Positions 17,850 through 26,190 of a DNA stretch of 64,000 bases are shown here, one piece after another (positions within the stretch are counted from its first letter, which is position 1; each line of letters opens with the position of its first letter). Origin of the DNA: Flavobacteriales bacterium (lineage in GTDB: Bacteria > Bacteroidota > Bacteroidia > NS11-12g > UBA9320); assembly GCA_020635395.1 (NCBI GenBank), contig JACJZV010000003.1:1-64000 (forward strand), read 5' to 3'. The notes below the pieces were generated by a model, which was given only the letters and a program-made list of their open reading frames with translations, ran no database searches and was not told the DNA's origin. The translations under genes and the position numbers were made by a program.

Positions 17850-18456
17850 CGGACAATGGAAAAATAAAAGCAACACAATTTTTTTGTCGGGCATATTTTT
17901 TTTCTTATTTTTTGCTAGTTGTCATAGTAATACTTATAGGGAATGTAAGGAATCTAATTTATACTGGAACTCTATTGCAATGGTGGAACGCATAAATTTT
18001 TCGAGTGATTTGAATGGGGCAAAATTTAATGACTCTATTTATTTTTCACTAATTGTCTCTTGGGATAGTATTTGCATTCCAGATTGCATTGCAGATGTGC
18101 CAAATAGTACTTTTTACAACTCACCTTTTCAAAATGATATTTTAATTGTTAATGGAGACTCTTTGAATTTGATTACGGTTGTATCTTCAAAGAATAGGAT
18201 GTCTAACTATGTAGAATTGCGTATTCCAACTTATTCATGTCTTAAATCGGACACGGAAACGATGAAACTATACTGTAACAATATTATGAATCATGGCGAG
18301 CTTTTACACATGGAATCATATGGCAAGCTGAAAGAGATATCAAAAAGTACTTCTTTCGACATTTTGTACATAAGAAGTGCCTTTGAACATGATTTTTTCG
18401 AGATTAAAACATTTCCTCCATGGGAGAAGTTTCCGAAGTTTATTACTTTCGAATAA
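17836..18456 (+). CDS. Lipoprotein overlapping toxin-tip-like fragment (putative immunity protein)
   Basis: A 206-aa protein. After a polar start (MKQNSGQWKNKSN) comes a hydrophobic stretch ending in FFASC, a lipobox, so it should be lipid-anchored in the envelope. The mature part has three to four further cysteines (WDSICIPDCIADVPN, PTYSCL, LYCNN). I recognise no family. It overlaps the preceding start-less frame by 14 bases in a different frame, and the 3' end is followed within 7 bases by the GGCAATTAACA array box. Immunity to a periplasm-acting toxin is an inference from this arrangement only. Confidence 0.65.
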   Translation: MKQNSGQWKNKSNTIFLSGIFFFLFFASCHSNTYRECKESNLYWNSIAMVERINFSSDLNGAKFNDSIYFSLIVSWDSICIPDCIADVPNSTFYNSPFQNDILIVNGDSLNLITVVSSKNRMSNYVELRIPTYSCLKSDTETMKLYCNNIMNHGELLHMESYGKLKEISKSTSFDILYIRSAFEHDFFEIKTFPPWEKFPKFITFE

Positions 18457-18462
18457 ATAGTG

Positions 18463-18526
18463 GGCAATTAACACAGGAGTACGAGGTGATTCGACGCGGC
18501 GAACAAAACATAAAAACAAGAAATTA
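18463..18526 (+). repeat. Array repeat R3 (GGCAATTAACA box), copy a
   Basis: Starts GGCAATTAACACAGGAGTACGAG and ends in an A-rich stretch (AAAACATAAAAACAAGAAAT). The same unit follows other cassettes at 19267, 42695 and, more diverged, 43012; a short relic, GGCAATTAACA, occurs just after the stop at 60414. It lies 7 bases after a stop codon here, 25 bases after the immunity gene of the main Rhs protein, and so marks cassette 3' ends. Confidence 0.85.
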
Positions 18527-18532
18527 CGGCAT

Positions 18533-18548
18533 CCCGATAGCTATCGGG
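18533..18548. repeat. Palindrome CCCGATAGCTATCGGG, copy 1
   Basis: Perfect 16-bp palindrome. Further full copies are at 43132-43147 and 44759-44774, and a broken one (CCCGATAGCTATC) at 19327-19339. All sit next to R1, R2 or R3 repeats. It may be a REP-like element or a recombination site; no protein partner can be named. Confidence 0.9.
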
Positions 18549-18660
18549 ATAACGAACACAAAATTCAAGGGCATAAAAATACAAAATATTGAAAAACAGT
18601 ACATTAGCTAATTCAAATGTTCGATATAAGGATACAAGGGGCTACTTCTTAAGGTGCCCA
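18549..18660 (+). repeat. Array repeat R2 (112 bp), copy a
   Basis: Begins ATAACGAACACAAAATTC, includes ATACAAAATATTGAAAAACA and TTCGATATAAGGATAC, and ends GGTGCCC. It aligns along its whole length with 44650-44761, differing at only a few positions. Copy a has the CCCGATAGCTATCGGG palindrome on its left side, while copy b has it on its right side, overlapping the last three bases. Confidence 0.92.
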
Positions 18661-18691
18661 CTAAAAAGAAAACCGTTGTAAAATAATTAGT

Positions 18692-19156
18692 ATGAAAACG
18701 ATTATTTATTTATTTATTTTTTGCTTGACTTTGTCATGTGCCTCAAACAATCAAAAGATGAAAGATGAAACATCTAATAATGAGATTATTAAAGTAAAAC
18801 CAAAAGTTAAGCAAGAGGGTGATTTTCTCTTCACTAAGGGTAAGAAGAAGACAGAAGAAGACATAAATTTAATAATAGATAAGTCTGGCTTTAATTGCTC
18901 ACAATTTAAGGGAAAATATGCTGTATTTAAACTATACATAGACACTTCTGGTAATTTCACCAACATTAGGTTATCTGGTGAAAGTATAAATAATCAAAGC
19001 ATTCTAAGATCTTTTGAAGAGTATATAGTCGATCAAGGCACTTACAACATTGCTTTTTTGGTTGACGCCGAATTGTACATACAGGAGTATTTGGTGTATA
19101 TTAATTTCTTTAATAACTGTTCTGAGGTAACAGTTTCCTACGACTTTGGTGGGTAG
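18692..19156 (+). CDS. Small lipoprotein of the cassette array
   Basis: A 154-aa lipoprotein. The leader is very hydrophobic and ends LTLSC, a lipobox, followed by a Lys/Glu-rich tether. The mature domain contains GFNCSQFKGKYAVFKLYIDT, then SGNFTNIRLSGESIN and EYLVYINFF, the look of a TonB-C-like or small alpha/beta domain where YAVFKLYIDTSGNFTNI could correspond to a strand pair; I do not claim the family. It lies between an R2 repeat upstream and R3/R1 repeats downstream, with no toxin-like frame left beside it. It is an orphan cassette gene, possibly a retained immunity protein. Confidence 0.7.
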   Translation: MKTIIYLFIFCLTLSCASNNQKMKDETSNNEIIKVKPKVKQEGDFLFTKGKKKTEEDINLIIDKSGFNCSQFKGKYAVFKLYIDTSGNFTNIRLSGESINNQSILRSFEEYIVDQGTYNIAFLVDAELYIQEYLVYINFFNNCSEVTVSYDFGG

Positions 19157-19266
19157 TGTTTCAGATTTGTTGACGGGCTTTGTTGGGTAATGTGGTAATG
19201 TTTCAAACATGTTGATGGACTTCCTTTTCGAGGTTAATTGATTGAAAATCAATATGGAGTGCACCC

Positions 19267-19339
19267 GGCAATTAACATGAGGTACAGGATTAGAATACAA
19301 AACATAAAAACAAGAAATGAAAGCATCCCGATAGCTATC
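19267..19339 (+). repeat. Array repeat R3, copy b, with broken palindrome
   Basis: GGCAATTAACATGAGGTACAG, then AAAACATAAAAACAAGAAATGA, then GCATCCCGATAGCTATC where the palindrome is cut short and runs directly into R1 copy b. The junction looks like a past recombination within the palindrome. Confidence 0.8.
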
Positions 19340-19341
19340 TT

Positions 19342-19445
19342 GACTTTATAAAGGCAGGCATTACATACAAACAACCTGTCCGACTAAGTTTGCAGAGTTT
19401 GTTTAAATTTGTCATCAGAGTCACTCAATTGAGTGACTCTGATGT
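19342..19445 (+). repeat. Array repeat R1, copy b, with perfect palindrome
   Basis: Same unit as 17372-17475. The palindrome at 19415-19442 (TCAGAGTCACTCAATT/GAGTGACTCTGA) is perfect here. Downstream, at 19509-19521, is GCACCAGCTGGGG, a short box that recurs at 55944 and, weaker, at 59793. The 200 bases before the next gene hold no other recognisable feature. Confidence 0.9.
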
Positions 19446-19642
19446 ATAAAAATAGAGGTGTAATATAATTGGACACGAGCTGAACGTTTACAACAGTGGA
19501 GAATGTTTGCACCAGCTGGGGTTTAGGAATCAAAAACTGCAAGGCTATACCTAAGAAAATCATGGATTATCGGGAAATTATATTGATTATCTCCGATTTT
19601 CGTTAAAACTCAAGATTTAACTTATGATAGTAGTTTACTAAA

Positions 19643-19807
19643 ATGAAATATAAATTCGCAACACTCTTTATTCTTAGTACTCTATTTTTCGAGTGTAACA
19701 ATCATTCTAATAAGGAAATTAATCTACTGGAAGAAATTGACGATGATACGTCAGTTCTCTGCATAACACATAGGCTCTCATATGAAAACGAGGCGGTTGA
19801 ACTATAG
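19643..19807 (+). pseudogene. 5' part of an array lipoprotein gene, interrupted by the IS
   Basis: ATG at 19643 opens a 54-codon frame: a hydrophobic leader ending LFFEC (an atypical lipobox), then an Asp/Glu-rich stretch and THRLSYENEAVEL. The stop TAG at 19805 is created by the IS end. If 19803-19806 (TATA) is taken as a target duplication, this part joins in frame to 55682-55929 beyond the second IS, giving a 135-aa protein. I therefore treat it as the first half of one gene split by the 36-kb segment. Confidence 0.75.
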
Positions 19808-19858
19808 TACTCCCCAAAAAAAGGACAATTCAAAAGATTAATAAATTTGAATTGGAAA

Positions 19859-20137
19859 ATGAGCAAAAAGCGTAGAAAATTTAGTTCGGGATTTAAGGCC
19901 AAAGTGGTCATTGAAGCCCTTCAAGAACGTCAGACATTGCAAGAACTGGCCAGTAAGTATGAGCTGCATAGCACCCAGATTGTATCTTGGAAAAAGGAGT
20001 TTTTGGAGAATGCCTCGGAAGTATTTGAGTCAAAGTCGACCAAAGAAAAAGGGTCTGAAGACACCGAGAAATTGTACAACAAAATCGGTCATATGCAAAT
20101 GCAGATTGATTTTTTAAAGAAAGTCTTGGGCAAATGA
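19859..20137 (+). CDS. IS3-family transposase OrfA (helix-turn-helix)
   Basis: A 92-aa DNA-binding subunit from the ATG at 19859; a TTG four codons upstream is also in frame. It contains RKFSSGFKAKVVIEALQERQ, then LASKYELHSTQIVSWKKEFL, the typical helix-turn-helix of IS3 OrfA, and a C-terminal leucine-zipper-like helix (KLYNKIGHMQMQIDFLKKVL). The end overlaps the orfB ATG by 4 bases (ATGA). A frameshift product OrfAB is usual in the family; coupled re-initiation at ATGA is equally possible here. Confidence 0.92.
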   Translation: MSKKRRKFSSGFKAKVVIEALQERQTLQELASKYELHSTQIVSWKKEFLENASEVFESKSTKEKGSEDTEKLYNKIGHMQMQIDFLKKVLGK

Positions 20138-21003
20138 GTTTGACAGAAAAACGGCAGCGAGCTGTACAAACGCGTTCAAGACTACCCTTAATGGAGCGTT
20201 GCAAATTAATGGGCATCAATAGATCTGGTGTTTATTACAAGCCCAAGATAACCAGTGCATTAAACGAGCAGTTGATGCGAACCATAGACCAATGTTTTAT
20301 GGCACATCCATACTATGGTGTGGCTCGAATGACGACCTATCTCAAAGAAGACTTGGGTTATCAAATCAACGAAAAACGTGTTCGCAGACTATATCGTCAA
20401 ATGCGTCTAAAAACCATTTATGCCAAGCCCAAAACCACCCTTAGAGACAAGGCAAACTGTCATTATCCCTATCTGCTTGGTGGACTCAAAGTAGAACACC
20501 CAAACCACGTTTGGCAAACAGATATAACGTATATTCCAATGTTTAGAGGCCATATGTTTATGGCAGCTATCATTGATGTGTATAGCAGAAAAATAGTGGG
20601 CTGGAGTCTGTCTAACACGATGACCGCACAGTGGTGTGCAGACTTGCTCACAGATACCATAAAACTACACGGAAAACCTCACATTCACAACTCCGATCAA
20701 GGCTCGCAATACACCAGCGAAATTTATCTAAACATTCTAAAACAAAACAACATACAAATCTCTATGGACGGCAAAGGAAGGGCTACAGACAACATTTACA
20801 TCGAACGTTTTTGGCGTTCATTAAAGCAAGAAAAAATCTATCTAAACCCTCCCAACGGGGGCTTGGAATTATACCAACAAATCAACCAATACATCCAATT
20901 TTACAACACAAAAAGAAGGCATAGCTCTATAGGGAATTTAACCCCATTACAGAAATATTTTAACCCAAATAAATCAGAAAAAGTTAATTATAAGTACCTT
21001 TGA
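20134..21003 (+). CDS. IS3-family transposase OrfB (DDE integrase core)
   Basis: A 289-aa catalytic subunit. The N-terminal HTH_21-like region (MTTYLKEDLGYQINEKRVRR) is followed by the rve DDE core: first Asp in WQTDITYIPM near residue 131, second Asp in HNSDQGSQYTS near 189, Glu in IYIERFWRSLKQEKIYL near 227. The C-terminus (YNTKRRHSSIGNLTPLQKY) is typical. It is intact and identical to the copy at 54485-55354, which suggests recent duplication. Confidence 0.95.
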   Translation: MSLTEKRQRAVQTRSRLPLMERCKLMGINRSGVYYKPKITSALNEQLMRTIDQCFMAHPYYGVARMTTYLKEDLGYQINEKRVRRLYRQMRLKTIYAKPKTTLRDKANCHYPYLLGGLKVEHPNHVWQTDITYIPMFRGHMFMAAIIDVYSRKIVGWSLSNTMTAQWCADLLTDTIKLHGKPHIHNSDQGSQYTSEIYLNILKQNNIQISMDGKGRATDNIYIERFWRSLKQEKIYLNPPNGGLELYQQINQYIQFYNTKRRHSSIGNLTPLQKYFNPNKSEKVNYKYL

Positions 21004-21027
21004 TTTTGTCCTAACTTTGGGGTGTAG

Positions 21028-21350
21028 TTAATTTGTTGTATTTATTTTGTAATTAAATTGCAAATAAATCTCATCCAAAACATCGAGTTTTGGATGAGAT
21101 TTGATGCGTAAATTTTGCTCTCGGATTTTTAAATTTTTATAGTTGGTTTAACAAAATTATCTTGCCTCTCTCCTATCAAAAATCCTCGTGCAAAATTGCA
21201 TCGGTTCCCTTCCCTATCTGCTTTGACTCAAAATTTTCGCCAAAGGCAAGATAGCAAGTCCATCCGTAGACGCTAATGAACTTGCGATCTTGTCGGGGAG
21301 CTTCCCCGAACCCCTGAATTGATATTTGTATTTTTGAGAAAGTGCCCGAC
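21028..21350. other. Intergenic region right of IS copy 1
   Basis: No gene supported. It holds the strong hairpin at 21066-21102 and a smaller perfect inverted repeat, TCGGGGAGCTTCCCCGA, at 21293-21309, 42 bases after the stop of the minus-strand lipoprotein gene. Confidence 0.6.
21066..21102. terminator. Perfect 16-bp-stem hairpin
   Basis: AAATCTCATCCAAAAC, loop ATCGA, GTTTTGGATGAGATTT: a perfect stem flanked by A and T bases on both sides, as in a bidirectional intrinsic terminator. It could stop read-through from the IS (plus strand) and from the minus-strand lipoprotein gene. Confidence 0.6.
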
Positions 21351-21719
21351 CTACCAGCTTGTTCGGTATTCCCCCCAACCTGTAGTTCCGCTCAATTTAC
21401 ATTCCATTCTATCAGCGGAATTGCCGGTATTAAAAACCCAAATTTGATCAGACCCTGTTCCACTAAAGTGAATCTTCATGGTATCAGAATTATTTATCCA
21501 TTCCCATGTTCCGAACCCGTTGTTCAACCCATAAGTACCATTCGAATTGAAGTAATGATCTACAGTTTGCGATTGATTAATCCAATATTTATTAAGCAAC
21601 AATTCCTTATTTAACACAGGAGTTGTGTCATCGGTAGTTACCGGATCATCTTTGCACCCTGCCAATATCAGCAAGGCAAAACTTGCAACTAAAATTAGTG
21701 TTTTTTTCATATCTAACAT
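21351..21719 (-). CDS. Small lipocalin-like lipoprotein
   Basis: A 122-aa lipoprotein: leader ending LLILAGC (lipobox), Asp/Thr-rich tether, then KYWINQSQTVDHYFNSNGTY and FGTWEWINNSDTMKIHFSG. The Trp-rich beta pattern is that of the short lipocalin-like domains widespread as Bacteroidota lipoproteins. Unknown function. The gene lies downstream of, and on the same strand as, the large protein at 21782-24196, with 62 bases between. Confidence 0.72.
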   Translation of the reverse strand: MLDMKKTLILVASFALLILAGCKDDPVTTDDTTPVLNKELLLNKYWINQSQTVDHYFNSNGTYGLNNGFGTWEWINNSDTMKIHFSGTGSDQIWVFNTGNSADRMECKLSGTTGWGEYRTSW

Positions 21720-21781
21720 TTTTTCAAAAATAAATTCTTTCTTAAACTTCGCTATATATCTTTTTAAAAATTTCTTGTTTC

Positions 21782-24196
21782 CTACAACCGATACCGCATA
21801 ATGATTTGCCCACTAAACACATCCTTTTTGTCGATGCCATATAGCCCTTCAATTCTACCGATTCCAATACTAGCCTGCATCTGAATCTTCTTTAAAAAGG
21901 TAGTGTTTACGGAGTTAACCCAATTGTAACGGTAGGCCTCCGAATCGTATTTGTCCAAAAACAACGAAGATGAAAGATATACCTTCTTTTTGGCATCTTG
22001 ACTCACTTCTAAGCGACATCCCGAATAATTTAAACTATCTACTTTGGGAAGCGATTGATTTCGGTAAACGTTAACAGAAAGATTCAATTTTTGACCTTTC
22101 ATCAAAACAAACGCATTGTAAAACGTATTTTCAATGGGTGCTTCCCCTTTGTTAAAATCGATGTGACTTCGGGTGTAGTTGGTGACTATCGACAATTGTT
22201 TGGACTTCATTTTTTTGAAATACATGATTCCAGCAGTAGTGACACTCAACTGATTGTTGGTTCGAAAAATGGAATCGGGGTGATTGTTGCCCTGCTCATA
22301 CGGAGCATGCTGAACAAAAAAGTTCGGTATTTTTTTAAAGTTCGACCGCACCGAAACGCCATAACCCTGCATGCTGTTGGTAGAGGATTGAATATGGGTA
22401 ATGTTGTCGTTGAAATGTTTGTAGAAAACCGAAGTGCTGATTTTTCGTTTGAATAGCTTTTTATCAAACTGAGCCTTCAACTCATCGTAGCCATTTCGCA
22501 TATAAGGGTTTGATAAATTGATAAAGCCCGGATAAATACGTTTGGTTTCTACTTTCAATTTGGATTGTCCATTAAAGGCATAATGTGCATTCAACTGTCC
22601 GGCAGCCTGATTTAATCGAGTTTGAATTATCGGTTGTTTGGGTTGCCCTTCAATGGCTTTCGATACATATACATTATCCGAATAAATGGAATGTGCCGTT
22701 CGAAGTTCAATGTTCAATTTATTGCCAAACTTTCGCTCAAGTGATACGGTTTGAATAAAATTTCGTTTGGGCTCTTCCAATTTTTTTTCATCCCACAAGG
22801 CAGTGTGCGAGACTTCCACTTTTAATTTGTCGTATTGATGCCCAAACAAGATACCATTTACATTTCGATTAAACTCCGGATTGGGCTGGTTTAATCCAAA
22901 AGTGTTGAACTGGTTGACAAAGGTCTTTCCTCCAACCAGTTTCAGCTGGTTGTTACCAAACTTAAAACTGGTGTTTAGCCCTTTTGTGGGCATTCCGTTG
23001 AGTGAAAGTTCAGAAAAGTATGGATAGTTAATGCCAATCTCAAAATATTCTGCCGAGGAGGCAATGGAAGCCAGCTTGTTGCTCTTTAGTTTGGATGTAG
23101 CTTTTTCCTTAAAAAAATCCGGATTGCCATAGAGTTTTTTCATTTCGTCCAATTTGTTTCCATACAACGAATCAAACGAACGCACCATCGTATAGACCGA
23201 ATCCAAGAATTCATATTTCTGTTTGAGCTCATGATATTGCTTCATGGCTTTTTCATAATCGGCATACCTTGCCGAATCAACCGATGACCAATTGTTCTTT
23301 AGCCCTTCGATGGAATCTTTTTTACGTGTGGCTTTTTGTTTGAAAAAATCTAAGGAGTCTCTAACGTTTCCTTCCACCTGATGCTTATATTCATCTGTTT
23401 TGTTTTTATAGTCGGGCAACTGTGCTTGTTGGTCTTTGGGAAATTGCTTTTTTAGTCCTTCTAATTTTTGTTCCTGCTTCTTAAGTTGATAGTCGATTTT
23501 AGCTTTTTCCTTTTCAGTATTAAAGGTTTGCTTGCTCAGCTCATTTTTTTTGGCTTGCAGCTGATTGATTTTTTGATAGGCTTCTTGTTTGATGTTGGTT
23601 TTAAACTGTTGGGTGTTAAACCGAATATTAAAACTGTTACTATTATATATGGTGTTGGGTTCGGTGGTTACAAAAAAGTCGATGTTAAAAGGCAGGCTTT
23701 TTACCTGCACCATGGGGCTGCCATACAATCGGCTGTAACTTTTTTCACTTACGGTAAAAGGATCCTGGTAATTGGTGGTGAAGGATTCAGAAACAATTTC
23801 ACCCGAAAGTGTAACATATTTTAAGGAGGTTCTTAAAAAACTATGGGAGGAATCTGAAGCAGAATCTGAAGCAGAATCCGAAGCAAGTTTCCACGGCATA
23901 GTTGGTTTTAAATCTTTTAAATATTGTTCGGTAAGTTGCTTTCGCAGTTTGGATAAAGTGTCGGCACATAATGAGGGTTTTTGAAATTTTAGCAAACTGT
24001 CTTTGTTGAGTAAAGGCTGCGAAGGAATCATAGATTTGAGTTCTTCCTTTTTCCCCTTTATAGAGTCCAAAGTTTCTGTTTGCTGGGCGTACAATAGATT
24101 TGCACTAAAAGCAAAGCACAATACCCAAAACAATCTGCGGCTATTACCATCAAGTAATTTGAAATGTTTTTTCTGTTTTTTTAATGTTCGATTCAT
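21782..24196 (-). CDS. Large exported protein with long coiled coil and beta-barrel-like C-terminus
   Basis: About 804 aa from the ATG at 24196; the frame extends upstream to 24250 without a better start. A cluster of basic residues precedes a signal-like segment (LFWVLCFAFSANLLYAQ). Residues of about 195-365 are heptad-like and rich in Lys, Gln and Glu (QKINQLQAKKNELSKQTF, KQEQKLEGLKKQF), a probable coiled coil. The last 400 residues alternate polar and hydrophobic strands with aromatic ends (FNIRFNTQQFKTNI, GQIIMRYRL), which suggests an outer-membrane barrel. The triplet SASDSASDS is a small tandem repeat. It is divergent from the Rhs locus and may be its envelope partner; that is inference. 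Confidence 0.7.
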   Translation of the reverse strand: MNRTLKKQKKHFKLLDGNSRRLFWVLCFAFSANLLYAQQTETLDSIKGKKEELKSMIPSQPLLNKDSLLKFQKPSLCADTLSKLRKQLTEQYLKDLKPTMPWKLASDSASDSASDSSHSFLRTSLKYVTLSGEIVSESFTTNYQDPFTVSEKSYSRLYGSPMVQVKSLPFNIDFFVTTEPNTIYNSNSFNIRFNTQQFKTNIKQEAYQKINQLQAKKNELSKQTFNTEKEKAKIDYQLKKQEQKLEGLKKQFPKDQQAQLPDYKNKTDEYKHQVEGNVRDSLDFFKQKATRKKDSIEGLKNNWSSVDSARYADYEKAMKQYHELKQKYEFLDSVYTMVRSFDSLYGNKLDEMKKLYGNPDFFKEKATSKLKSNKLASIASSAEYFEIGINYPYFSELSLNGMPTKGLNTSFKFGNNQLKLVGGKTFVNQFNTFGLNQPNPEFNRNVNGILFGHQYDKLKVEVSHTALWDEKKLEEPKRNFIQTVSLERKFGNKLNIELRTAHSIYSDNVYVSKAIEGQPKQPIIQTRLNQAAGQLNAHYAFNGQSKLKVETKRIYPGFINLSNPYMRNGYDELKAQFDKKLFKRKISTSVFYKHFNDNITHIQSSTNSMQGYGVSVRSNFKKIPNFFVQHAPYEQGNNHPDSIFRTNNQLSVTTAGIMYFKKMKSKQLSIVTNYTRSHIDFNKGEAPIENTFYNAFVLMKGQKLNLSVNVYRNQSLPKVDSLNYSGCRLEVSQDAKKKVYLSSSLFLDKYDSEAYRYNWVNSVNTTFLKKIQMQASIGIGRIEGLYGIDKKDVFSGQIIMRYRL

Positions 24197-24382
24197 AACA
24201 TGATGAAAAATTGGAAGGCGAAATATACACCATATATATGTATATCCCAAAAAAAGAAAAATTTTTCTAAAAAATAGAAAAATAATTTGGTAGATATTTT
24301 TTTTTGTTCGTATTTGCGTTTACCATAGTCCATAAAGTAGCGTTTAAACTAACACCACTTTTAGACCTAAATTGATTAAGTT

Positions 24383-25567
24383 ATGAGAACCACCAAGTTG
24401 ACATTGAGCCAAACTGCGTTCAATAAAATTTTTACCGCAATGAGAACATCCAAAAAAATGGGTAAAAGAGTTTCGTTATTCTTTTTTGCCACCTTTCTGT
24501 TTTTGTCTCAAACAACAAAAGCAGAAGTCGTTATTAATCCGCACCCCATTGCCGGATTTCAGTTTTCCAGCAAAGACATGCTCAACTTTGATGTCGTTTA
24601 TACAAAAGACCTCCCCGTAAAAGTTCAGTTTAGTGCCGTACTCCAAGATGCACAAGGCAAACCGGTGGTAGAATATGTGAGTTCAACCTATACCTTACAA
24701 ACGGGAAACAATGCTTTTACCCCAACTAATTTTAATATTGCTCAAACTCGATGGACAAACAAAACCATTGCCGAGGTAGAAAACAGCACGAAGTTTCTTC
24801 CGTCAGGCGATTACAGTTATTGTATATATATAAGGTGTGTGGATGCTTTGAATACCTGCAAGGAGGTGTTTAATCCGGAGTTGGATTATTCGGCTTGTTC
24901 AGAGGCTCATGCCGAACCCATAACGCCTTTGTTATTAAGTTTTCCTGAAGACGAAGCAACCATCAAAGAAAAACGACCCAACTTTACATGGATTCCTCCC
25001 ATGCCCATCGGCAACAATCCAAACTTAACCTATACTTACACACTGGTAAAAATGCTCAACGACCAAACCGCAGAAGATGCCATTCGCCGCAACAGGTCAT
25101 TGTATACCCAAAGTGGTATCAAAAATATTACGTTGATGTTTCCCAATCAGCTTTCCGATTTAGAAGAAGGCGAACACTATGCCTGGCAGGTCTCTGCTCA
25201 GCTTGGCGAGCAACAAATAGCCACCAGCGAAGTGTGGGAGTTTGAGGTGGAGAAAGAGCCTGTACTTCCTTATGTGAATATCAACCAAACACAGCTAAGC
25301 ACACATATATGTATGGATGTCCTAAAAGTGTTGTATCAAAATCAGTATGGTAAGCATACACTCAATTATACTATTCAAGACGAAAATGGCTCGGATATAA
25401 CCCCAAAAGGTTTAGAGTTCCAAATTGTGCAAGGCGACAATCACTTAGATTTTCCGATTGATGAAGCAAATCTGGAATACGAAAAACTGTATTACTTAAT
25501 AATTGAAAACCCTAAAGGGAAACAGTTTAGGATGAAATTTACGTATACCTCAATTGAGCGAAGATGA
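24383..25567 (+). CDS. Secreted beta-sandwich-like protein, first gene of the Rhs locus
   Basis: 394 aa as drawn; ATGs at 24440 and 24458 give a better-shaped signal peptide (GKRVSLFFFATFLFLSQTT then KAEV). The mature protein starts with a domain typical of all-beta folds (LNFDVVYTKDLPVKVQFSAV, VEYVSSTYTLQTGNNAF). A central Fn3/Ig-like part includes PNFTWIPPMP and EGEHYAWQVSAQLGEQ, the pattern found where a protein describes a request for an amount or reference in surface proteins. No T9SS tail is seen. It is the head of five co-directional genes whose ends overlap or nearly touch, so it is likely the first gene of the operon. Confidence 0.75.
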   Translation: MRTTKLTLSQTAFNKIFTAMRTSKKMGKRVSLFFFATFLFLSQTTKAEVVINPHPIAGFQFSSKDMLNFDVVYTKDLPVKVQFSAVLQDAQGKPVVEYVSSTYTLQTGNNAFTPTNFNIAQTRWTNKTIAEVENSTKFLPSGDYSYCIYIRCVDALNTCKEVFNPELDYSACSEAHAEPITPLLLSFPEDEATIKEKRPNFTWIPPMPIGNNPNLTYTYTLVKMLNDQTAEDAIRRNRSLYTQSGIKNITLMFPNQLSDLEEGEHYAWQVSAQLGEQQIATSEVWEFEVEKEPVLPYVNINQTQLSTHICMDVLKVLYQNQYGKHTLNYTIQDENGSDITPKGLEFQIVQGDNHLDFPIDEANLEYEKLYYLIIENPKGKQFRMKFTYTSIERR

Positions 25568-26184
25568 TATTCATGCGACCAATTGTCTGGGTTATTCCCT
25601 TCTTATTATTGGCTTCATGTGGGAAGAAGTATTCAGCTAAAGAATTCTACAATGAGGTTCAAAATAGAAATAGCTCGTTCTGTCAAAAAACAGAGAACGG
25701 AAAAATTGTTCATTATGTACAGCATCGACCAAAAGAATTCATGGCCTTACTAAACTTAAGAGGAAAATCATTTGACAAGCATCGGCTTGATTCTTTTAAA
25801 AATCTATACGATGACGGTCTGTACTTTAACATTAAAATTGGAACCAGCGAACCAAATGTGGAAATATTGAAATATAACCTCCAAGATCAGACGGAGTATT
25901 TCAAACGATTGGAGTATTTTAGTTCAGGTTTTGTAAGTGACGTATATCTTGTGGATGGAAAGGATACTGCCTGTTGTAATGGGAATCATTTTGAACGAAC
26001 CTTCGGCTTAGAGCCTGAAATAAATATTCAGTGCTATTTTAAACCAACATTCAAACCATCAAAAAAGAGTGTAATCATAATTAATAATCGTGCTTTTTTC
26101 AACCAAGGAGAATTTGCTTCAATTCCCTTGCCGAAAAGCGTGTTTGATCGAAATTCATATAAAATTAAAGCAGAAAGTATTTAA
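25564..26184 (+). CDS. Lipoprotein, second gene of the Rhs locus
   Basis: A 206-aa lipoprotein whose ATG overlaps the preceding stop (ATGA), so it is translationally coupled. The leader ends LLLASC, a lipobox. The mature region contains GKIVHYVQHRPKEFMALLNL near residue 45, DDGLYFNIKIG near 85 and a CC pair in KDTACCNGNHFER near 138, then IIINNRAFF. I recognise no family. Its place inside the locus, six bases before the giant SpvB-like gene, suggests an envelope anchor or helper. Confidence 0.75.
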   Translation: MIFMRPIVWVIPFLLLASCGKKYSAKEFYNEVQNRNSSFCQKTENGKIVHYVQHRPKEFMALLNLRGKSFDKHRLDSFKNLYDDGLYFNIKIGTSEPNVEILKYNLQDQTEYFKRLEYFSSGFVSDVYLVDGKDTACCNGNHFERTFGLEPEINIQCYFKPTFKPSKKSVIIINNRAFFNQGEFASIPLPKSVFDRNSYKIKAESI

Positions 26185-26190
26185 TAAGCT

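Larger units (their letters stand above)
19807..21027 (+). mobile_element. IS3-family insertion sequence, copy 1
   Basis: 1221 bp between imperfect terminal inverted repeats: left GTACTCCCCAAAAAAAGGACAA and right (read inward) CTACACCCCAAAGTTAGGACAA. It has two overlapping frames, orfA and orfB. The second copy, 54461-55681, has the same length and the same proteins in inverted orientation. Bases TATA outside the left end and TTAA outside the right end are also shared by both copies, so the exact termini are uncertain by up to four bases. Confidence 0.93.

Noticed and set aside
18420..18611. Open frame of 63 codons after the lipoprotein at 17836-18456
   Set aside because: It is produced by R3, the palindrome and R2; no start context and no protein-like composition.
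19004..19300. Minus-strand frame of 98 codons opposite the lipoprotein at 18692-19156
   Set aside because: Shadow of a lipoprotein gene plus repeat; low-complexity translation.
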